From Enoplosus armatus (taxonomy: Eukaryota > Chordata > Actinopteri > Centrarchiformes > Enoplosidae), in the NCBI RefSeq assembly GCF_043641665.1, contig NC_092191.1, forward strand, positions 19,499,501-19,563,500: a stretch of 64,000 nt of DNA. Reading direction: 5' to 3'. A model generated the notes under the pieces. The model was not told the origin of the DNA and made no database searches. It worked only from the letters and a program-made list of their open reading frames with translations. Shown in pieces: positions 26,418-33,719 of this stretch (positions are counted from its first letter, which is position 1; each line of letters opens with the position of its first letter). A program made the position numbers and the translations under genes.

Positions 26418-28354
26418 CATGCCATGGAGAGACTGTAGACACCCACATGAACACACTCCATCATCTGTGATCCACTATTACCAAATGGCCCCACTTATCC
26501 TGGCAAACGCAGTGATCTCAGAGATTCCATGCAGCATAATGCTGCCGCCTGATGATCACAGGAAGTGAACACAAAAGCTGGCCTTAACTCAGATGGAGGG
26601 GTGGAAGCGGGGGGCGGGGGGTGTCACAAAGCAGCAACTGTCATACACCCATTACCATGAACTTACAGTCTTTTCTTCCGTGACATTATTTATATGTATC
26701 CCTCAGTGGGGACTTATTTATACTCCAACTGTGAGAGTAACACAGTCTTAATGCCTGCAGTCTCTCTGACGCTCAACAGCTGAAGTCGACGCTTTATGAG
26801 GAGAGTCTGTCTGTTGTGCGTTAGGACTCTCTCGCAGGTGCACGAGAGTCGCAGCAGATAGTGAACAAAGCATATCGTTGTGCTCTAGTAGGGTAGAGCA
26901 CAATTACAGGGCAGGAAAGTGCCACTTCAAGCAGCGGCAGCAGCAGCGGCAGCAGCAGCCCCATAAATAGACAGTTTCCCCTGAGAACAGTGCAGAGGGA
27001 AGCTAGAAGTCTCTCTCACCCCCCTCAAGTTAAATATGCTGTCCTACATAAGTTTGCCTCCGAGCTCCAGGGTCCTGATGAGACCGGGGGCGTGCTTCCT
27101 GAGAGGAACAGTGAAAGACGGTGCCAGCAGGCAGTGTAATTAGTGTTTCAGGTTCCTTACATCTCCAATTCACTCATGACTGTTTTGTTAATGAGATACT
27201 TGCTGACATGGCATTGCATTGCCTAACACTTGATCCTTTGTGACATTTCCACCAAAAACTGTCCATGAAGACCCCAGCAACTACATTTCCCATCTCTCAA
27301 TAAAACGGGGGTTCCCGTCCACCAATAAAGTTACAGCCCGTGGTGGAACGTAACTAAGTACAATTATTGAGGTTCTTGTACTGTGGTTGCGTATATCCAC
27401 ACTGTTGCTGTGCGTTTTACTGCGCGACACTTACTTCTCAGATGAAGAGCTTTTAAAACACAAGACGTTGGCTTGTGTTTATCTGTGAGTTGAGAGTGAT
27501 TTACCCTCTAAACTTTACAGAGGTTCAAGGCTCAAATAGGTGAAAATGTAAAATGTCTCACGTAAAAAAAGGAGCAAACGTGCAGTCGAGTCCAAAGCAT
27601 GAACACAAATGTAGCAAAACTTTGTTTCCACTACTAAACTCTATATAAATTAGTTACTGAAGTACTTTTACTTTTGATACTTTAAATACATGTTTGCTTC
27701 TACTTCTGCACTTTACCTTTTCAAATGCAGGACTTTGACTTATTTTTAGATTACTGGTACTTTTACTTCAGTAAAGGATGTGAATACTGGATATAGCAAG
27801 AAGTTACAGTGACATAGCTGGCCACAGTCTATCACACATAAAGAATATATACATATATATACATATATATAATAATGCAGCATCAGTTTCACTGCCATCT
27901 GGTGCACCTGACACATTCTAAGTGTTGATGCAGCTGAGGTGCAAATTCAAATACTCTGATAATCCAAGACCTTCAGAAAGCCTCTGCCAGAGACTTTAAA
28001 CAGCAGCAGTTTGAATAAGTATTGTGGTTTTTATGAAAAGCACGCAACCCAGCCAACCTGAACTCAACCTGGCAGCTTGGAAGGATCCCTGGAACATTGC
28101 CTACAAGCTGTTTTGCAGGCTGTTGCTGTTTTGTGATGAAACACGGAAGCTTACAGTACCTACAGACTGGTTTAACCCTTTTTCTGCTAAATAAATCCCA
28201 ACATTTCATTCCAGCCAACCCGTAATTCGCATACCACCCTCGGTCTCACCTCGTCCTCCAGCAGCGGAGGCAGATGCTCCAGCTCGTAATATCCGTCTCT
28301 CTCCTCAGCTTTCCCCAGGTACGTGACCGCAGCGTCACTCCCAGGAGTCTCCAT
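1..28354 (-). CDS. kndc1: kndc1 (very-KIND RasGEF), 26 coding exons, 3' end off window
   Basis: KNDC1 is a neuronal guanine-nucleotide exchange factor for Ras. The family carries two KIND domains (protein kinase C-lobe-like, non-catalytic), a RasGEF_N/REM domain and a CDC25 domain; mammalian v-KIND binds MAP2 and limits dendrite growth. Here 26 exons on the minus strand join without a frame break into 1,562 codons (4,686 nt). Domain order by residue: KIND1 about 36-205, linker to 467, KIND2 468-629, long low-complexity linker 630-1200, coiled-coil-like stretch 1202-1265, REM about 1310-1420, start of CDC25 about 1515 onward. The start METPGSDAAV at 28,354 has G at -3 and G at +4, and leads straight into the conserved EDE/ENVSLADILSLRD junction. 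From memory the human protein is about 1,750 residues, so roughly 190 residues should lie beyond position 1. Identity rests on remembered similarity along the whole length plus synteny with adgra1. Confidence 0.95.
215..253. repeat. (TG)n microsatellite at kndc1 exon 25 donor
   Basis: 39 bp of TG. On the transcript strand it is (CA)n starting at intron position +3 (G-U-A-C-A-C-A...). Confidence 0.98.
256..462 (-). CDS. kndc1: kndc1 exon 25 (CDC25 start)
   Basis: 207 nt, 69 codons, phase 0 to 0. It contains EKAFSIAAALPMPCYG and the opening CDC25 motif EYSAQHIAQQLTLLQQ. The donor CAG|GTACAC runs directly into a (CA)n repeat in the transcript. Skipping would be in frame and remove the start of the catalytic domain. 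Confidence 0.94.
875..1030 (-). CDS. kndc1: kndc1 exon 24 (REM-CDC25 linker)
   Basis: 156 nt, phase 0 to 0, encoding VIPVDSRGEAVLAALHS and an acidic ISLEEDDESVCLYSSTEDLG stretch joining REM and CDC25. Acceptor CCCACAG, donor GTCAGT. Confidence 0.9.
1425..1572 (-). CDS. kndc1: kndc1 exon 23 (REM domain)
   Basis: 148 nt, phase 2 to 0, encoding FHRSLDLLQFWVTDCRRVDF and LVDTLETFLNTE, the C-terminal helices of RasGEF_N. Acceptor ATGGCAG, donor GTAACC. Confidence 0.94.
1748..1858 (-). CDS. kndc1: kndc1 exon 22 (REM domain)
   Basis: 111 nt, phase 2 to 2, encoding VEGYIQQFLYTYRFLCTPEQ and LLQFIMDKFTSAAR. F-L-x-T-Y/F-R-x-F-x-x-P is the diagnostic RasGEF_N motif. Acceptor ATCACAG, donor GTACTG. Confidence 0.95.
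2880..2985 (+). repeat. Dispersed 'gctaacatgctcac' repeat, copy 3 (tail only)
   Basis: Only the terminal part is present: catcctctgggggccgtgaa, tgtctgtacaaaatttcatgg and gctgtagagatatttcagc. It lies in the kndc1 intron between exons 21 and 22. Confidence 0.6.
3271..3455 (-). CDS. kndc1: kndc1 exon 21 (REM domain)
   Basis: 185 nt, phase 0 to 2. It starts ILSVDQWGLEVSLLPSL and ends LQAGSPLGLMAYLYAR. The Q-A-G-T/S-P-x-x-L-M-A-Y-L motif is the usual start of the RasGEF_N domain. Acceptor TCTCCAG, donor GTATTA. Confidence 0.93.
3559..3656 (-). CDS. kndc1: kndc1 exon 20 (coiled coil/REM start)
   Basis: 98 nt, phase 1 to 0, encoding SESKLMLSKLKSQFEELRSK and VVFLDCVKKYLE, continuing the helical segment. 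Acceptor CCAAAG, donor GTACTG. Confidence 0.92.
3748..3841 (-). CDS. kndc1: kndc1 exon 19 (coiled coil)
   Basis: 94 nt, phase 0 to 1, encoding ELQQQLIIETRNLKKTRNFY and QKLIQQERKNK. This heptad-like helix precedes the REM domain in KNDC1. Acceptor GAACAG, donor GTTGGG. Confidence 0.92.
4767..5119 (-). CDS. kndc1: kndc1 exon 18 (acidic linker)
   Basis: 353 nt, phase 1 to 0, encoding an acidic/Ser-rich segment (MSTDGSDAGVMEGGD..., SPDSEDMEDSDSLLSERLL) followed by WALAFFGEDCFSPEVIQYA. Donor GTGGGT. The acceptor GGTCGAG at 5120 has the right phase and a CT-rich tract. An alternative in-frame acceptor further upstream (near 5,190) cannot be excluded, so the 5' edge is less certain. Confidence 0.82.
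5453..5477. repeat. (GT)n microsatellite
   Basis: 25 bp of GT in the kndc1 intron between exons 17 and 18. Confidence 0.95.
6150..6380 (+). repeat. Dispersed 'gacctttgacctttga' repeat
   Basis: Contains aaaatgacctttgaccttt, tgtgaaatatggtcacaatc and ggttgacctttgactaccaaa, a pattern I associate with a widespread fish repeat. The tandem 'tgacctttgacctttga' also resembles nuclear-receptor half sites, but the repeat origin explains it better. Confidence 0.5.
6440..6895 (+). repeat. Dispersed 'acttttacttttgatac' repeat, copy 3
   Basis: Diverged full-length-like copy: tttactgcactacatttatc, acttcaagtacattttacta, terminating in ctccaccactgcag. It lies in the kndc1 intron between exons 17 and 18. Confidence 0.55.
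7207..7466 (-). CDS. kndc1: kndc1 exon 17 (linker)
   Basis: 260 nt, phase 2 to 1, encoding GSNEQPPSKAVKRAALTPP, then a Gly/Ser/Glu-rich linker ending LELRSEESQRSVCQ. Acceptor CTGCAG, donor GTAGGA. Confidence 0.88.
8771..8818. repeat. Overlapping inverted repeats
   Basis: Outer arms ccttatttcag / ctgaaataagg (11 bp each, perfect) enclose a second pair cagaatc / gattctg that shares 'cag' with the outer arm. It follows an A-rich (A7C)n-like stretch at 8,733-8,770 in a kndc1 intron. Confidence 0.85.
9361..9402. repeat. Perfect 16-bp inverted repeat, 10-nt loop
   Basis: Arm accaaacagcagatgg (9,361-9,376) and its exact reverse complement (9,387-9,402) flank the loop tatcaatgcg. It lies inside the hAT remnant, just upstream of the transposase ATG. 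Confidence 0.95.
9458..9706 (+). pseudogene. hAT transposase N-terminal fragment
   Basis: An 82-codon open frame from ATG 9,458 begins MSLSKRRKVDTECRIFQEKW and includes CLVCLQQVSVLKEYNIRRHY, a BED-type zinc finger (C-x2-C ... H). This is characteristic of the GTF2IRD2-like hAT proteins abundant in fish genomes. It stops after NESLVGNK, so the RNase-H-like catalytic region and dimerisation domain are absent. It is a relic and not a host gene. Confidence 0.75.
9995..10133 (-). CDS. kndc1: kndc1 exon 16
   Basis: 139 nt, phase 1 to 2, encoding GEYIFSLKDLQYRTFASVV and RFGDLYWEDDLLGVLHCLVN, a well-conserved helical block of KNDC1. The acceptor sits after a 10-T tract (CTTTTCCGAG). The donor GTGAGT lies only 43 bp from the end of a hAT remnant. 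Confidence 0.92.
10871..11568 (-). CDS. kndc1: kndc1 exon 15 (long linker exon)
   Basis: 698 nt, phase 2 to 1, the largest exon here. It encodes a Ser/Thr/Pro-rich, probably disordered segment (TVDEFAESSEHIEER...), then LHPALQEVIDLLKGEF-like sequence and LDGYLDNGHEDVVM, which leads into the conserved MGEYIF motif of exon 16. Acceptor TTTCACAG, donor GTATGT. Confidence 0.93.
11716..12000 (+). repeat. Dispersed 'cttagcataaagact' repeat, copy 1
   Basis: Order: agcttagcataaagactag, caaaggttacaaaatctg, ttaacacattatatctcgtc, ttatgtgctggactatttct, gaggttgccaggcaaccagt. This is a familiar high-copy percomorph repeat. It is interrupted by a (TG)n(G)n run at 11,880-11,911. Confidence 0.7.
12239..12431 (-). 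CDS. kndc1: kndc1 exon 14 (linker)
   Basis: 193 nt, phase 1 to 2. GFVPMATESRLAPVPGPVP and LPEAFTSTATHFTPIIL are conserved islands also found in mammalian KNDC1. The donor GTGGGA gives phase 2, matched by exon 15. Confidence 0.92.
12777..12849 (-). CDS. kndc1: kndc1 exon 13 (linker)
   Basis: 73 nt, phase 0 to 1, encoding PASDDLSATETHHSS and CEESAQNSS, a short disordered linker after KIND2. Acceptor CTTTCAG, donor GTAGGA. Confidence 0.88.
13053..13130 (-). CDS. kndc1: kndc1 exon 12 (KIND2 end)
   Basis: 78 nt, phase 0 to 0, encoding SCRDYLSRQGTNAETVWSN and then LISRVHP, the last helix of KIND2. Acceptor GTTTCAG, donor GTAAAC. Confidence 0.92.
13750..14125 (+). repeat. Dispersed 'gctaacatgctcac' repeat, copy 1
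   Basis: Contains gctaacatgctcacaatgac, gatgtttagcaggtaatgtt, agctgaacatttgctaatta and catcctctggggacatgaat in this order. I know this arrangement as a common dispersed repeat of percomorph fish. It shares segments with the copies near 62.1 kb and 2.9 kb in this window. It lies in the kndc1 intron between exons 11 and 12. Confidence 0.75.
14656..14814 (-). CDS. kndc1: kndc1 exon 11 (KIND2)
   Basis: 159 nt, phase 0 to 0, encoding VCVYGVAAILWATAKFSL through RTPIERPTIIMAKK. This is the C-lobe-like helix region of KIND2 with the R-P-S/T motif typical of the fold. The donor GTATTA follows a six-A run. Confidence 0.92.
14922..14983 (-). CDS. kndc1: kndc1 exon 10 (KIND2)
   Basis: 62 nt, phase 1 to 0, encoding SRDEFYLAPEYQEHGIVTEK, the KIND2 counterpart of the kinase 'APE' segment. 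Acceptor TTTGCAG, donor GTCCGT. Confidence 0.93.
15152..15223 (-). CDS. kndc1: kndc1 exon 9 (KIND2)
   Basis: 72 nt, phase 1 to 1, encoding AYLCLDTVHVGCEGEVLFLK, the beta-rich core of KIND2. It has a strong acceptor (TTTTTTTCAG) and donor GTAGGT. Confidence 0.93.
15432..15546 (-). CDS. kndc1: kndc1 exon 8 (KIND2 start)
   Basis: 115 nt, phase 0 to 1, encoding WISLRELLTRCGRRLTVNEL and LWTLCYTCLSSLQTYIDFP, the opening of KIND2. This domain binds MAP2 in mammalian v-KIND (established for the family). Acceptor GTCCAG, donor GTGATT. Confidence 0.93.
16519..17151 (-). CDS. kndc1: kndc1 exon 7 (inter-KIND linker)
   Basis: 633 nt, 211 codons, phase 0 to 0. It encodes the variable Ser/Asp/Glu-rich linker between the two KIND domains, with a basic patch RRRAQQRLNRVRGALNR and a cysteine-rich stretch. 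The open frame continues 12 codons past the donor GTTAGC to a stop. The splice is placed at SQDE because exon 8 then resumes in phase with WISLRELLTR. Confidence 0.88.
18015..18154 (-). CDS. kndc1: kndc1 exon 6 (linker)
   Basis: 140 nt, phase 1 to 0. Codons run from the split Asp through GQEGSWEARWQHPKPR to NGLSRQQ. It contains no in-frame Met, so it is easily missed by ORF calling. It was found because exon 5 and exon 7 phases did not match; with it they do. Acceptor CCGCAG, donor GTGTGT. Confidence 0.85.
18246..18363 (-). CDS. kndc1: kndc1 exon 5 (end of KIND1)
   Basis: 118 nt, phase 0 to 1. It encodes DILSLAQARLSHTF and SSIGRRVLSIESVSAFQ, the end of KIND1. The acceptor CCACAG is clear. 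The donor AAG|GTCATT is weak but is the only site giving the correct phase for exon 6. Confidence 0.88.
19401..19438. repeat. (CA)n microsatellite
   Basis: 38 bp of CA in the kndc1 intron between exons 4 and 5. Confidence 0.97.
19912..20058 (-). CDS. kndc1: kndc1 exon 4 (KIND1)
   Basis: 147 nt, phase 0 to 0. It begins GHVYSLGSTLSAAL and ends with MQEEKPEDRPLLQ, the helical C-lobe-like part of KIND1 in which kinase catalytic residues are absent. Acceptor CTGCAG, donor GTACGA. A (TCA)n repeat lies 30 nt upstream of its acceptor. Confidence 0.93.
20091..20143. repeat. (TCA)n microsatellite
   Basis: About 17 TCA/ATC triplets, 33 bp upstream (transcript sense) of the kndc1 exon 4 acceptor. Confidence 0.97.
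21571..21629 (-). CDS. kndc1: kndc1 exon 3 (KIND1)
   Basis: 59 nt, phase 1 to 0, encoding DDPEGSFVPPEFDNTGSTFE. This is the KIND1 stretch equivalent to the substrate-lobe 'PPE' region of kinases. Acceptor CCGCAG, donor GTGAGA. Confidence 0.95.
21983..22015. repeat. (CTC)n microsatellite
   Basis: 11 CTC/CCT triplets in kndc1 intron 2. Confidence 0.95.
22231..22565 (+). repeat. Pyrimidine-rich tract
   Basis: About 330 bp of almost pure C/T, beginning with (tcctc)n repeats and broken by only occasional A or G. It lies in kndc1 intron 2. ORFs over it on either strand are low-complexity artefacts. Confidence 0.92.
23571..23625. repeat. (GT)n microsatellite
   Basis: About 55 bp of GT with GC interruptions near the right end, in kndc1 intron 2. 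Shorter GT arrays flank it at 23,134-23,157 and 23,746-23,783. Confidence 0.95.
24400..24598 (-). CDS. kndc1: kndc1 exon 2 (KIND1, first part)
   Basis: 199 nt, phase 0 to 1. It encodes the KIND1 signature ENVSLADILSLRD and CITPDTLAFNAHGNVCF, which is nearly invariant in vertebrate KNDC1. The acceptor CCACAG is preceded directly by a (UG)n tract in the transcript, and the donor is GTGAGT. Skipping this exon would shift the frame. Confidence 0.95.
24605..24633. repeat. (AC)n microsatellite at kndc1 exon 2 acceptor
   Basis: 29 bp of AC. In the transcript it is (UG)n ending 6 nt before exon 2, taking the place of the polypyrimidine tract. Confidence 0.98.
25455..25715 (+). repeat. Dispersed 'gtgccctgtggagtttt' repeat
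   Basis: Begins ggtgccctgtggagttttct and ends around ataacaccacctactgtacc, with a (CTT)n stretch inside. It resembles a common fish SINE/MITE-like repeat. It lies in kndc1 intron 1. Confidence 0.45.
26363..26411. repeat. (CA)n microsatellite
   Basis: 49 bp of CA in kndc1 intron 1. Confidence 0.97.
27336..27790 (+). repeat. Dispersed 'acttttacttttgatac' repeat, copy 1
   Basis: Starts at gtggtggaacgtaactaag and ends at acttcagtaaaggatgtgaa. It is a characteristic teleost repeat built around 'acttttactt'. It lies in kndc1 intron 1. Confidence 0.65.
28250..28354 (-). CDS. kndc1: kndc1 exon 1 (start codon)
   Basis: This is the first coding exon, 35 codons, METPGSDAAV...LLEDE, ending at a GTGAGA donor in phase 0. 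It encodes the short acidic N-terminus before KIND1. The ATG context is favourable (GCAATGG). Confidence 0.9.
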
Positions 28355-28850
28355 TGCAGCAACTTTGATGCCCTCAAGTCGTGGAGCGAATTTCGGCCCG
28401 CGCAGTCGCGACAGATGGCATGCCCGAGCACGGCTACTCGTGCTGCAGTCCGGCAGTCAGCCGATGGTCACTGCGGGACGCTCGGCGGAGGAAAGAGGGA
28501 GAGCGCAGCGCTGCGCCTGAACCGAGCGTCCACGGCGTGCTGGGGGAGGAGGTGCTTGGGGGGCTGCCGGCCAGGGTTTGAGGCTGCCATGGCCGCTACA
28601 CCTCCACGCAAACCGGCCACACGCTGAAAGGCTGATCACGGGCTGCGGTCTTCAGCAGTGCTCCCCTCCCCGCGGAGGAGCCGGTGCTGGCAGAGAGGGG
28701 AGTGCTGCTGCCGCCGCCCTGCGTGCTACAGTTGGCTCCGCGCCTCCGTCCACGCAGCGTGACTCATCTTCATCACTCACTCCTCGCTCGCTCCTCTTCC
28801 TCCCGCGATCTGGCTCTGACTGAGGTGCCAGGCCAGCGTGTGCCGTCAGT
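28355..28850 (-). promoter_or_regulatory. CpG-rich probable kndc1 promoter/5'UTR
   Basis: The 500 bp upstream of the kndc1 ATG is strongly GC- and CpG-rich, unlike the AT-rich flanks (for example GGCCCGCGCAGTCGCG and clusters near 28,480-28,560). This is the expected look of a vertebrate CpG-island promoter for a gene reading leftward. No TATA box is evident. The exact start site and any upstream 5'UTR exon cannot be placed from sequence alone. Confidence 0.6.
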
Positions 28851-28889
28851 GTCATTATTCCACTCCACTGTACCGTGGGTGGAATGTGT

Positions 28890-29175
28890 GACGAAGTGCG
28901 TTTATTCAAATACTGTACAAAAGTGAGGTACTTGTACTTCACTTGAGCCTTTTCTCCAAAATGACAAATGAAGCTTTTTGCATAGCCTACTGAACATTAT
29001 GCAGAGCCTCCAGTCACAGGGGATATTTTCCTGCATTGCGTACTTTTACTTTTAATACTTCAAGTACATTTTCCTGATAATACTTACATACTTTTACTTC
29101 AGTAACATTTTCAATGCAGGACTTTTACTTATTTTTTTTACAGTGTCCTATTGGTACTTTTACTTAAGTATATAA
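28890..29175 (+). repeat. Dispersed 'acttttacttttgatac' repeat, copy 2
   Basis: Internal part of the same family (ggtacttgtacttcacttga, acttttacttttaatacttc, aatgcaggacttttactta). It lies immediately upstream of the CpG-rich kndc1 promoter region. Confidence 0.65.
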
Positions 29176-30520
29176 GTGTCCACTATTTGCAAATGGTCTG
29201 TGCTATTATGCTAAACTTCCAATAATACTCTGTGCCAGATATAATATTTCCCAGATTTGTCATTATACCATTGTATTTGGAGTGTAAGTGCAGTTGTTTG
29301 TAGTTACCGTGGCAACGATGTGACTGATGTCCAAACCACTGAACCTGTGAAAAGTTACTGGCGAGTGTCCAAAAAGAAGCTATCATGAATCAGTAAAAGT
29401 GTGAAGGCGTCACTGGCCTGCCCTTCATTCTCTTTTGGCCCTCTCTCAAATTACAACAAACATACTTTAGGTAAGCAGGTTGTGGACTCCAAGGCTGAAC
29501 AGAGCAGAGTTCTGGGGTGTTCGACGATAGGCAAACAGAACAGGCAACCAAGTCTAAAGGAGCGTAAGCAAGGCAAGAGTCCACAGAGGCAGACAAGGGT
29601 CCCAAATCTAGTCGGACAGGATAGCCAGACAAGCGTCCCAGCAAGCCTCGACAGTGAGCCAGCATGCTCAATACCAGGGCCCTGAGTGGAATGCAGTCAC
29701 TTTTAATGTTATCAGTTCCGCCTGTGCTTCTCCTGCTGTGACGAGTCAAAATGTCCCCCAGTGAAAAGGGTCTGTCGTAAAAGGGCAAGTCGAACATATC
29801 GGAGCTTTCAGAGAAGTCAAAATGACTTGAACGTGGCGTAAAACACCTCAATAGAATACAGCAATCATTAGACGGCCATGTGCTTCTCCTGCGGTGACTG
29901 AAGTCTCAAGGTCTATCATAGAGGTGCTAGACTGGCTGAATGAACTGGCTGCTTTTATGTTGAGATATCTCTTGAAATCTACACACTCAGTAAAGAACAA
30001 TTTTCCAATGTTCCAGTGAAAATTGTTGACCATTTCCATTTGAACAGTTTTCTACCGTGGAAACAGACTCTGTGGAAAGTGCTGACAGCTTGATCTGTGG
30101 ATTATCCAGAGTGACAGGGATACTGTAGGGTTTTTATTTTTATTGTTTATTGAGAACATGTCATTCTTCAGTGCTGAGCACCACAAAACAAACTCTTATT
30201 CATCTCCACTGTACTGTATGTTGTACTGTTGTTGAGGCAGACCTCGGAGGTGTCTCTCTCCCCCACCCTGTCGAACACTGATCGCTTAAAACTTCCCTCC
30301 GCTGATATTTGTCCAGGCTTTGAAGACTTTCTCAGTCTAGTTACGCGCCAGACTTAAACCACAGCCCTCGGTTGGTGACCCACTTTGGAGGCAGAGTCTT
30401 GGCTTTCAGAAAAGCAGCTGGTCCATAGCGGGAGAACATGGCACCACAATCCTGATAATATAACATCATATCTGGTAGCATCCTGCAGAATTAGCTCATT
30501 TTTACTGGCACGCTGTAAAG

Positions 30521-30955
30521 CAGTGGTTCCCAACCTGGGGGTCCCGACCCTCATCAGGGGTCGCCAAAGCTCCATGAGGGGCCGTGAAGCCCTCTTGATT
30601 TTAAGGGTGTGTAACATGCATTTAGTTAATTTCTGTTTAGAAGACAACTACATTTAAGTTCATGTCTTTATTTGTTTATTAGAAAGCCAGGCTTGATAGT
30701 GAAATGAAAAGAAAATCACAACACGGGCATAGAATTATGTTCCTAAAAATATAAGGAAAAATCATCTGATATAGTCAGAATTGTTTTTACACAAACTTCC
30801 TGCAGGTATCAAGTTCACTATTTATTTATTGTACAGGTACTTGTTCTGTGCTGTTTTTTATGCACTGACTATAATGAAATATACATAGAGATATTTCAGT
30901 CAGTGTATATAGAATGGTAAATTAGGGGTCCCTTAAGAAAAAGGTTGGGAACCTA
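30521..30955. mobile_element. Non-autonomous hAT-like element
   Basis: The left end cagtggttcccaacctggg and right end ...aaggttgggaacc are inverted copies of a terminus I associate with vertebrate hAT MITEs. The interior (about 400 bp) is AT-rich with no ORF. The last few bases of the right terminus and the target duplication are degraded. Confidence 0.6.
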
Positions 30956-31633
30956 AGCATGTCAGCCCTCTTGAGGAGTGTGAGACCCTTCCTGCTTTCA
31001 TATTACTAATGCCGTCACACTCGCTCACACACTTGTAGATCAATACTATTTGCACACACTCTGATAAATCTTAATTGCCCGTTCCATTTGAATATCATCT
31101 CGTGCTGCGTGCTAGTGATAATGGAAAGCCTGTCTGGTTGCCAGCTGAGTCCAGGGTGGCGGGGAATGAGATTGCCATTCTGCCCGCGGTGCCCTGTGGC
31201 TGCCGAGCAGTGATAGAGAGGCCTCTCTGGCCAGGCGGAAGGGGAGGGGGGCCGCTATTAGATTTGTTGACTGCTGCAGCGTTCTGGCATGTCGAGATAA
31301 TAGAGGGAAATACTTTTACTTCAGCAGCCAGGCAATTAATGTGATCATACACATTCTGGCACATCCCCTCAATGACTTGTGACTTGACAACAAGGCCGTC
31401 TATTTGATCCTTGTTGGCATTGTACAGTAGCCAGCTGAGAGATACATTCAGGAGGTATTTCATCTTCAAAAGGATTAGCTCCTAATGTGGAAATTGTGCA
31501 CAGCTCCTCGCCGCTGGGAACCGCTGAATCATTCACAGCGAGGCAAGCACTTGGTGAGGATGAGCACTGGAATCTGAAGTCATCTGATAGTGTCGTGACT
31601 GCTCGGCTTTGTTCATTCTCACAAACGTACTCT

Positions 31634-31660
31634 TCTTTCTTTCTTTCTTTCTTTCTTTCC
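31634..31660. repeat. (TTCT)n microsatellite
   Basis: Six to seven TTCT units. Intergenic. Confidence 0.95.
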
Positions 31661-31864
31661 AATTCAGACTCTGGATAATTCTAGCTAATTGTAGCTCATT
31701 CTCAGCCACATTTTCTGGAAGGAAGTTTGAATAGGGCGACAACAGGCAGATGCATTTAAAGGGTAAGAAAGCACTCAGTGACAAACGCTCCGTTCACTTT
31801 TTGGGTGAAAACATTCAAGCAATGTTGCACTTTCATTCGTTTTTTTGAGTCTGTCCTGTTTGTT

Positions 31865-32170
31865 TTCCCCTGACAGTCTCTAACTCACCTGTCTCAATCC
31901 AACCTGCAGTTGCCTTCAGTGTTTACTTCCAGTCAGCTGATCCCAGTACCTGCTCATTTCCACATACACTGCATCAGATTGTCTACAAGCCACTGTGTTT
32001 TGCCTGTTTTCTGCCTGCTAGTTTCTGCCCCTTTGGTTGCCTGTTTTGCCTGCTTACCTCTTGCAGGTGCTGTACTGCCACATCAAACAATGACTTTGGT
32101 TATTTTTGTTTTACTCCATCTGCCGCCTGTGAGTCATGCTTTTGGGTTCAAACAATCACAGCAGAAATGT
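31865..32170. repeat. Retroelement-like 3' tail
   Basis: Repeated 'gcctgttttctgcctgct', 'gttgcctgttttgcctgctt' and 'gagtcatgcttttgggttc' phrases are like the 3' tails of a fish retroelement family. The open frame over it (31,910-32,185) is therefore not called as a gene. Confidence 0.4.
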
Positions 32171-33719
32171 AAGGTAAGTATGTGACTGTGATGATAACAG
32201 AGCTTCTTTTGTTTGGGTGTGAATTAGAATGAAGCGGTTTGTCTCTGTTCATCTCTGGATCAACGAATAATCTAGACAATTGTTATGAAAATACTGTAAA
32301 ATTCTACTTCAGCGTACAACAAAGGTTTGTTTCTTTTGCAGTGGTTGGATAAAGGTCTTACGCATTTTTTTAAAAACGTTTTTATGAAAACAATGGCTTT
32401 ATTTCTGTCACTCAAACCAAGTCTCAGTTGTAAAAAACACATTTACGTTAACACGTGACACATTTATGGAGCTGGGTCAGTTCACAACTAGTTAATGCAT
32501 CCAGCAGGGTGATGTAAGTGAGACATGATGCAGCAGAAACCTTACTCAGTCAGCCAAACCGGCTTGGACCAACGGTGGCCTTATTTTTGGCTTACTTGCG
32601 TCGAAATACCTCCCAGGACCGACCCAAGTGCAGTGATCCAAGTCCAGGTGCCAGGAACTGGCCCAAAGCTGGCGTACGTGCTGCTAACTGGGGCCGATTC
32701 TGAGCCCCGAACCTGTCTGCACCTCCACAATCTGGCCAAATCAGGAAATGCATGGATCAAAGCCGGCTCACATTCGGTCTTATGTTTCCAGAAAACAGAG
32801 GAATGCGCCGACGCTGAGCCACAGTGTCTTCATTATGGAGAAACAGATGGCCCGAACACATTAAAAGATTAGAAAATAACCTGAAGTCGAGTTTTTATGG
32901 GACAAGATCATTTCACCTCTTCATCTTAATATTTATGACAATAAATATCCAGTTTGATACAGCGAAATAGATATAGTTTAATGGCTAAAGTTGCCCTGCA
33001 ACCACAGAGCAGAGAATATTCACAGACACAAATAGAAAAAGAGGGCTGTGACCCATTATTGGGAACCTGTGTGTGTCCCAGGCCGGCTGACCTATGCAGT
33101 CTGGACAGCATTGTCACAGAGCAGAACCATGACGAGGCTGGAAGGTCAGGCCTGTGGACGGTCGTCGGCCCTTGGGGACCAGTGAATACCTGGCAAAAAG
33201 AAAGACCCTGCGAAGTGTCAAAAGTTATGGTGCTTTAAAAGTGTCGCTCAGGGTTGTGTCCCAGCGGGGGAGGCTCCTGTGAGAATATCAGACTTAGCAG
33301 AGCAGAAAGGCTCTGGGATGTGGAGGGACGCGGGGAGTCTACTGAAGCCTTGTGTTGAAATGAGCAAGAGCAGCGTGCGGAACCAGACGAAGCCGCATTT
33401 GGCAGCATGGAGTATTGATTTTTACGCAAATGTTGAATCCCCATAGTCTCTCTCATCGCTCTTCATTTGTAATGTTGGCTGGCGTACCCAAGAACAAGGC
33501 CCTTTAAATGCCAGTTCACCCAAATTACAAAAAGAAAATTGCACATGGGAGAAGTTTGCCAGAGAGGCTTTCTGAGTGTTCCCAAAGACTGAAAGCGCTT
33601 CGGAAGTCAGATGACGTAGCAGAAGGCCGTGATGGATGAATGGGTCAAACACTCAACACAGGACTATCACTCAGGAGAGTAAGATGTGCGAGGCCTTATC
33701 ATTTTCAGTTTTTGGTTTT

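Larger units (their letters stand above)
24599..28249 (-). other. kndc1 intron 1
   Basis: 3.65 kb, the largest kndc1 intron. It holds a 'gtgccctgtgg' repeat, an 'acttttactt' repeat, CA and TA microsatellites and a (GCAGCG)n-like stretch near 26,930-26,960. I see no additional exon. Confidence 0.8.

Noticed and set aside
28246..28431. 61-codon minus-strand ORF overlapping kndc1 exon 1 in another frame
   Set aside because: The frame starting METPGSDAAV joins exon 2 in phase and matches KNDC1; the other is a shadow.
29390..29851. 153-codon minus-strand ORF upstream of kndc1
   Set aside because: No recognised motif and no upstream promoter-like or splice signals that I can see. Open frames of this size occur by chance in GC-balanced DNA.
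31910..32185. 91-codon plus-strand ORF ending at a GTAAGT donor
   Set aside because: The sequence is made of 'cctgttttgcctgc'-type phrases typical of a fish retroelement tail. The hydrophobic peptide is a by-product.
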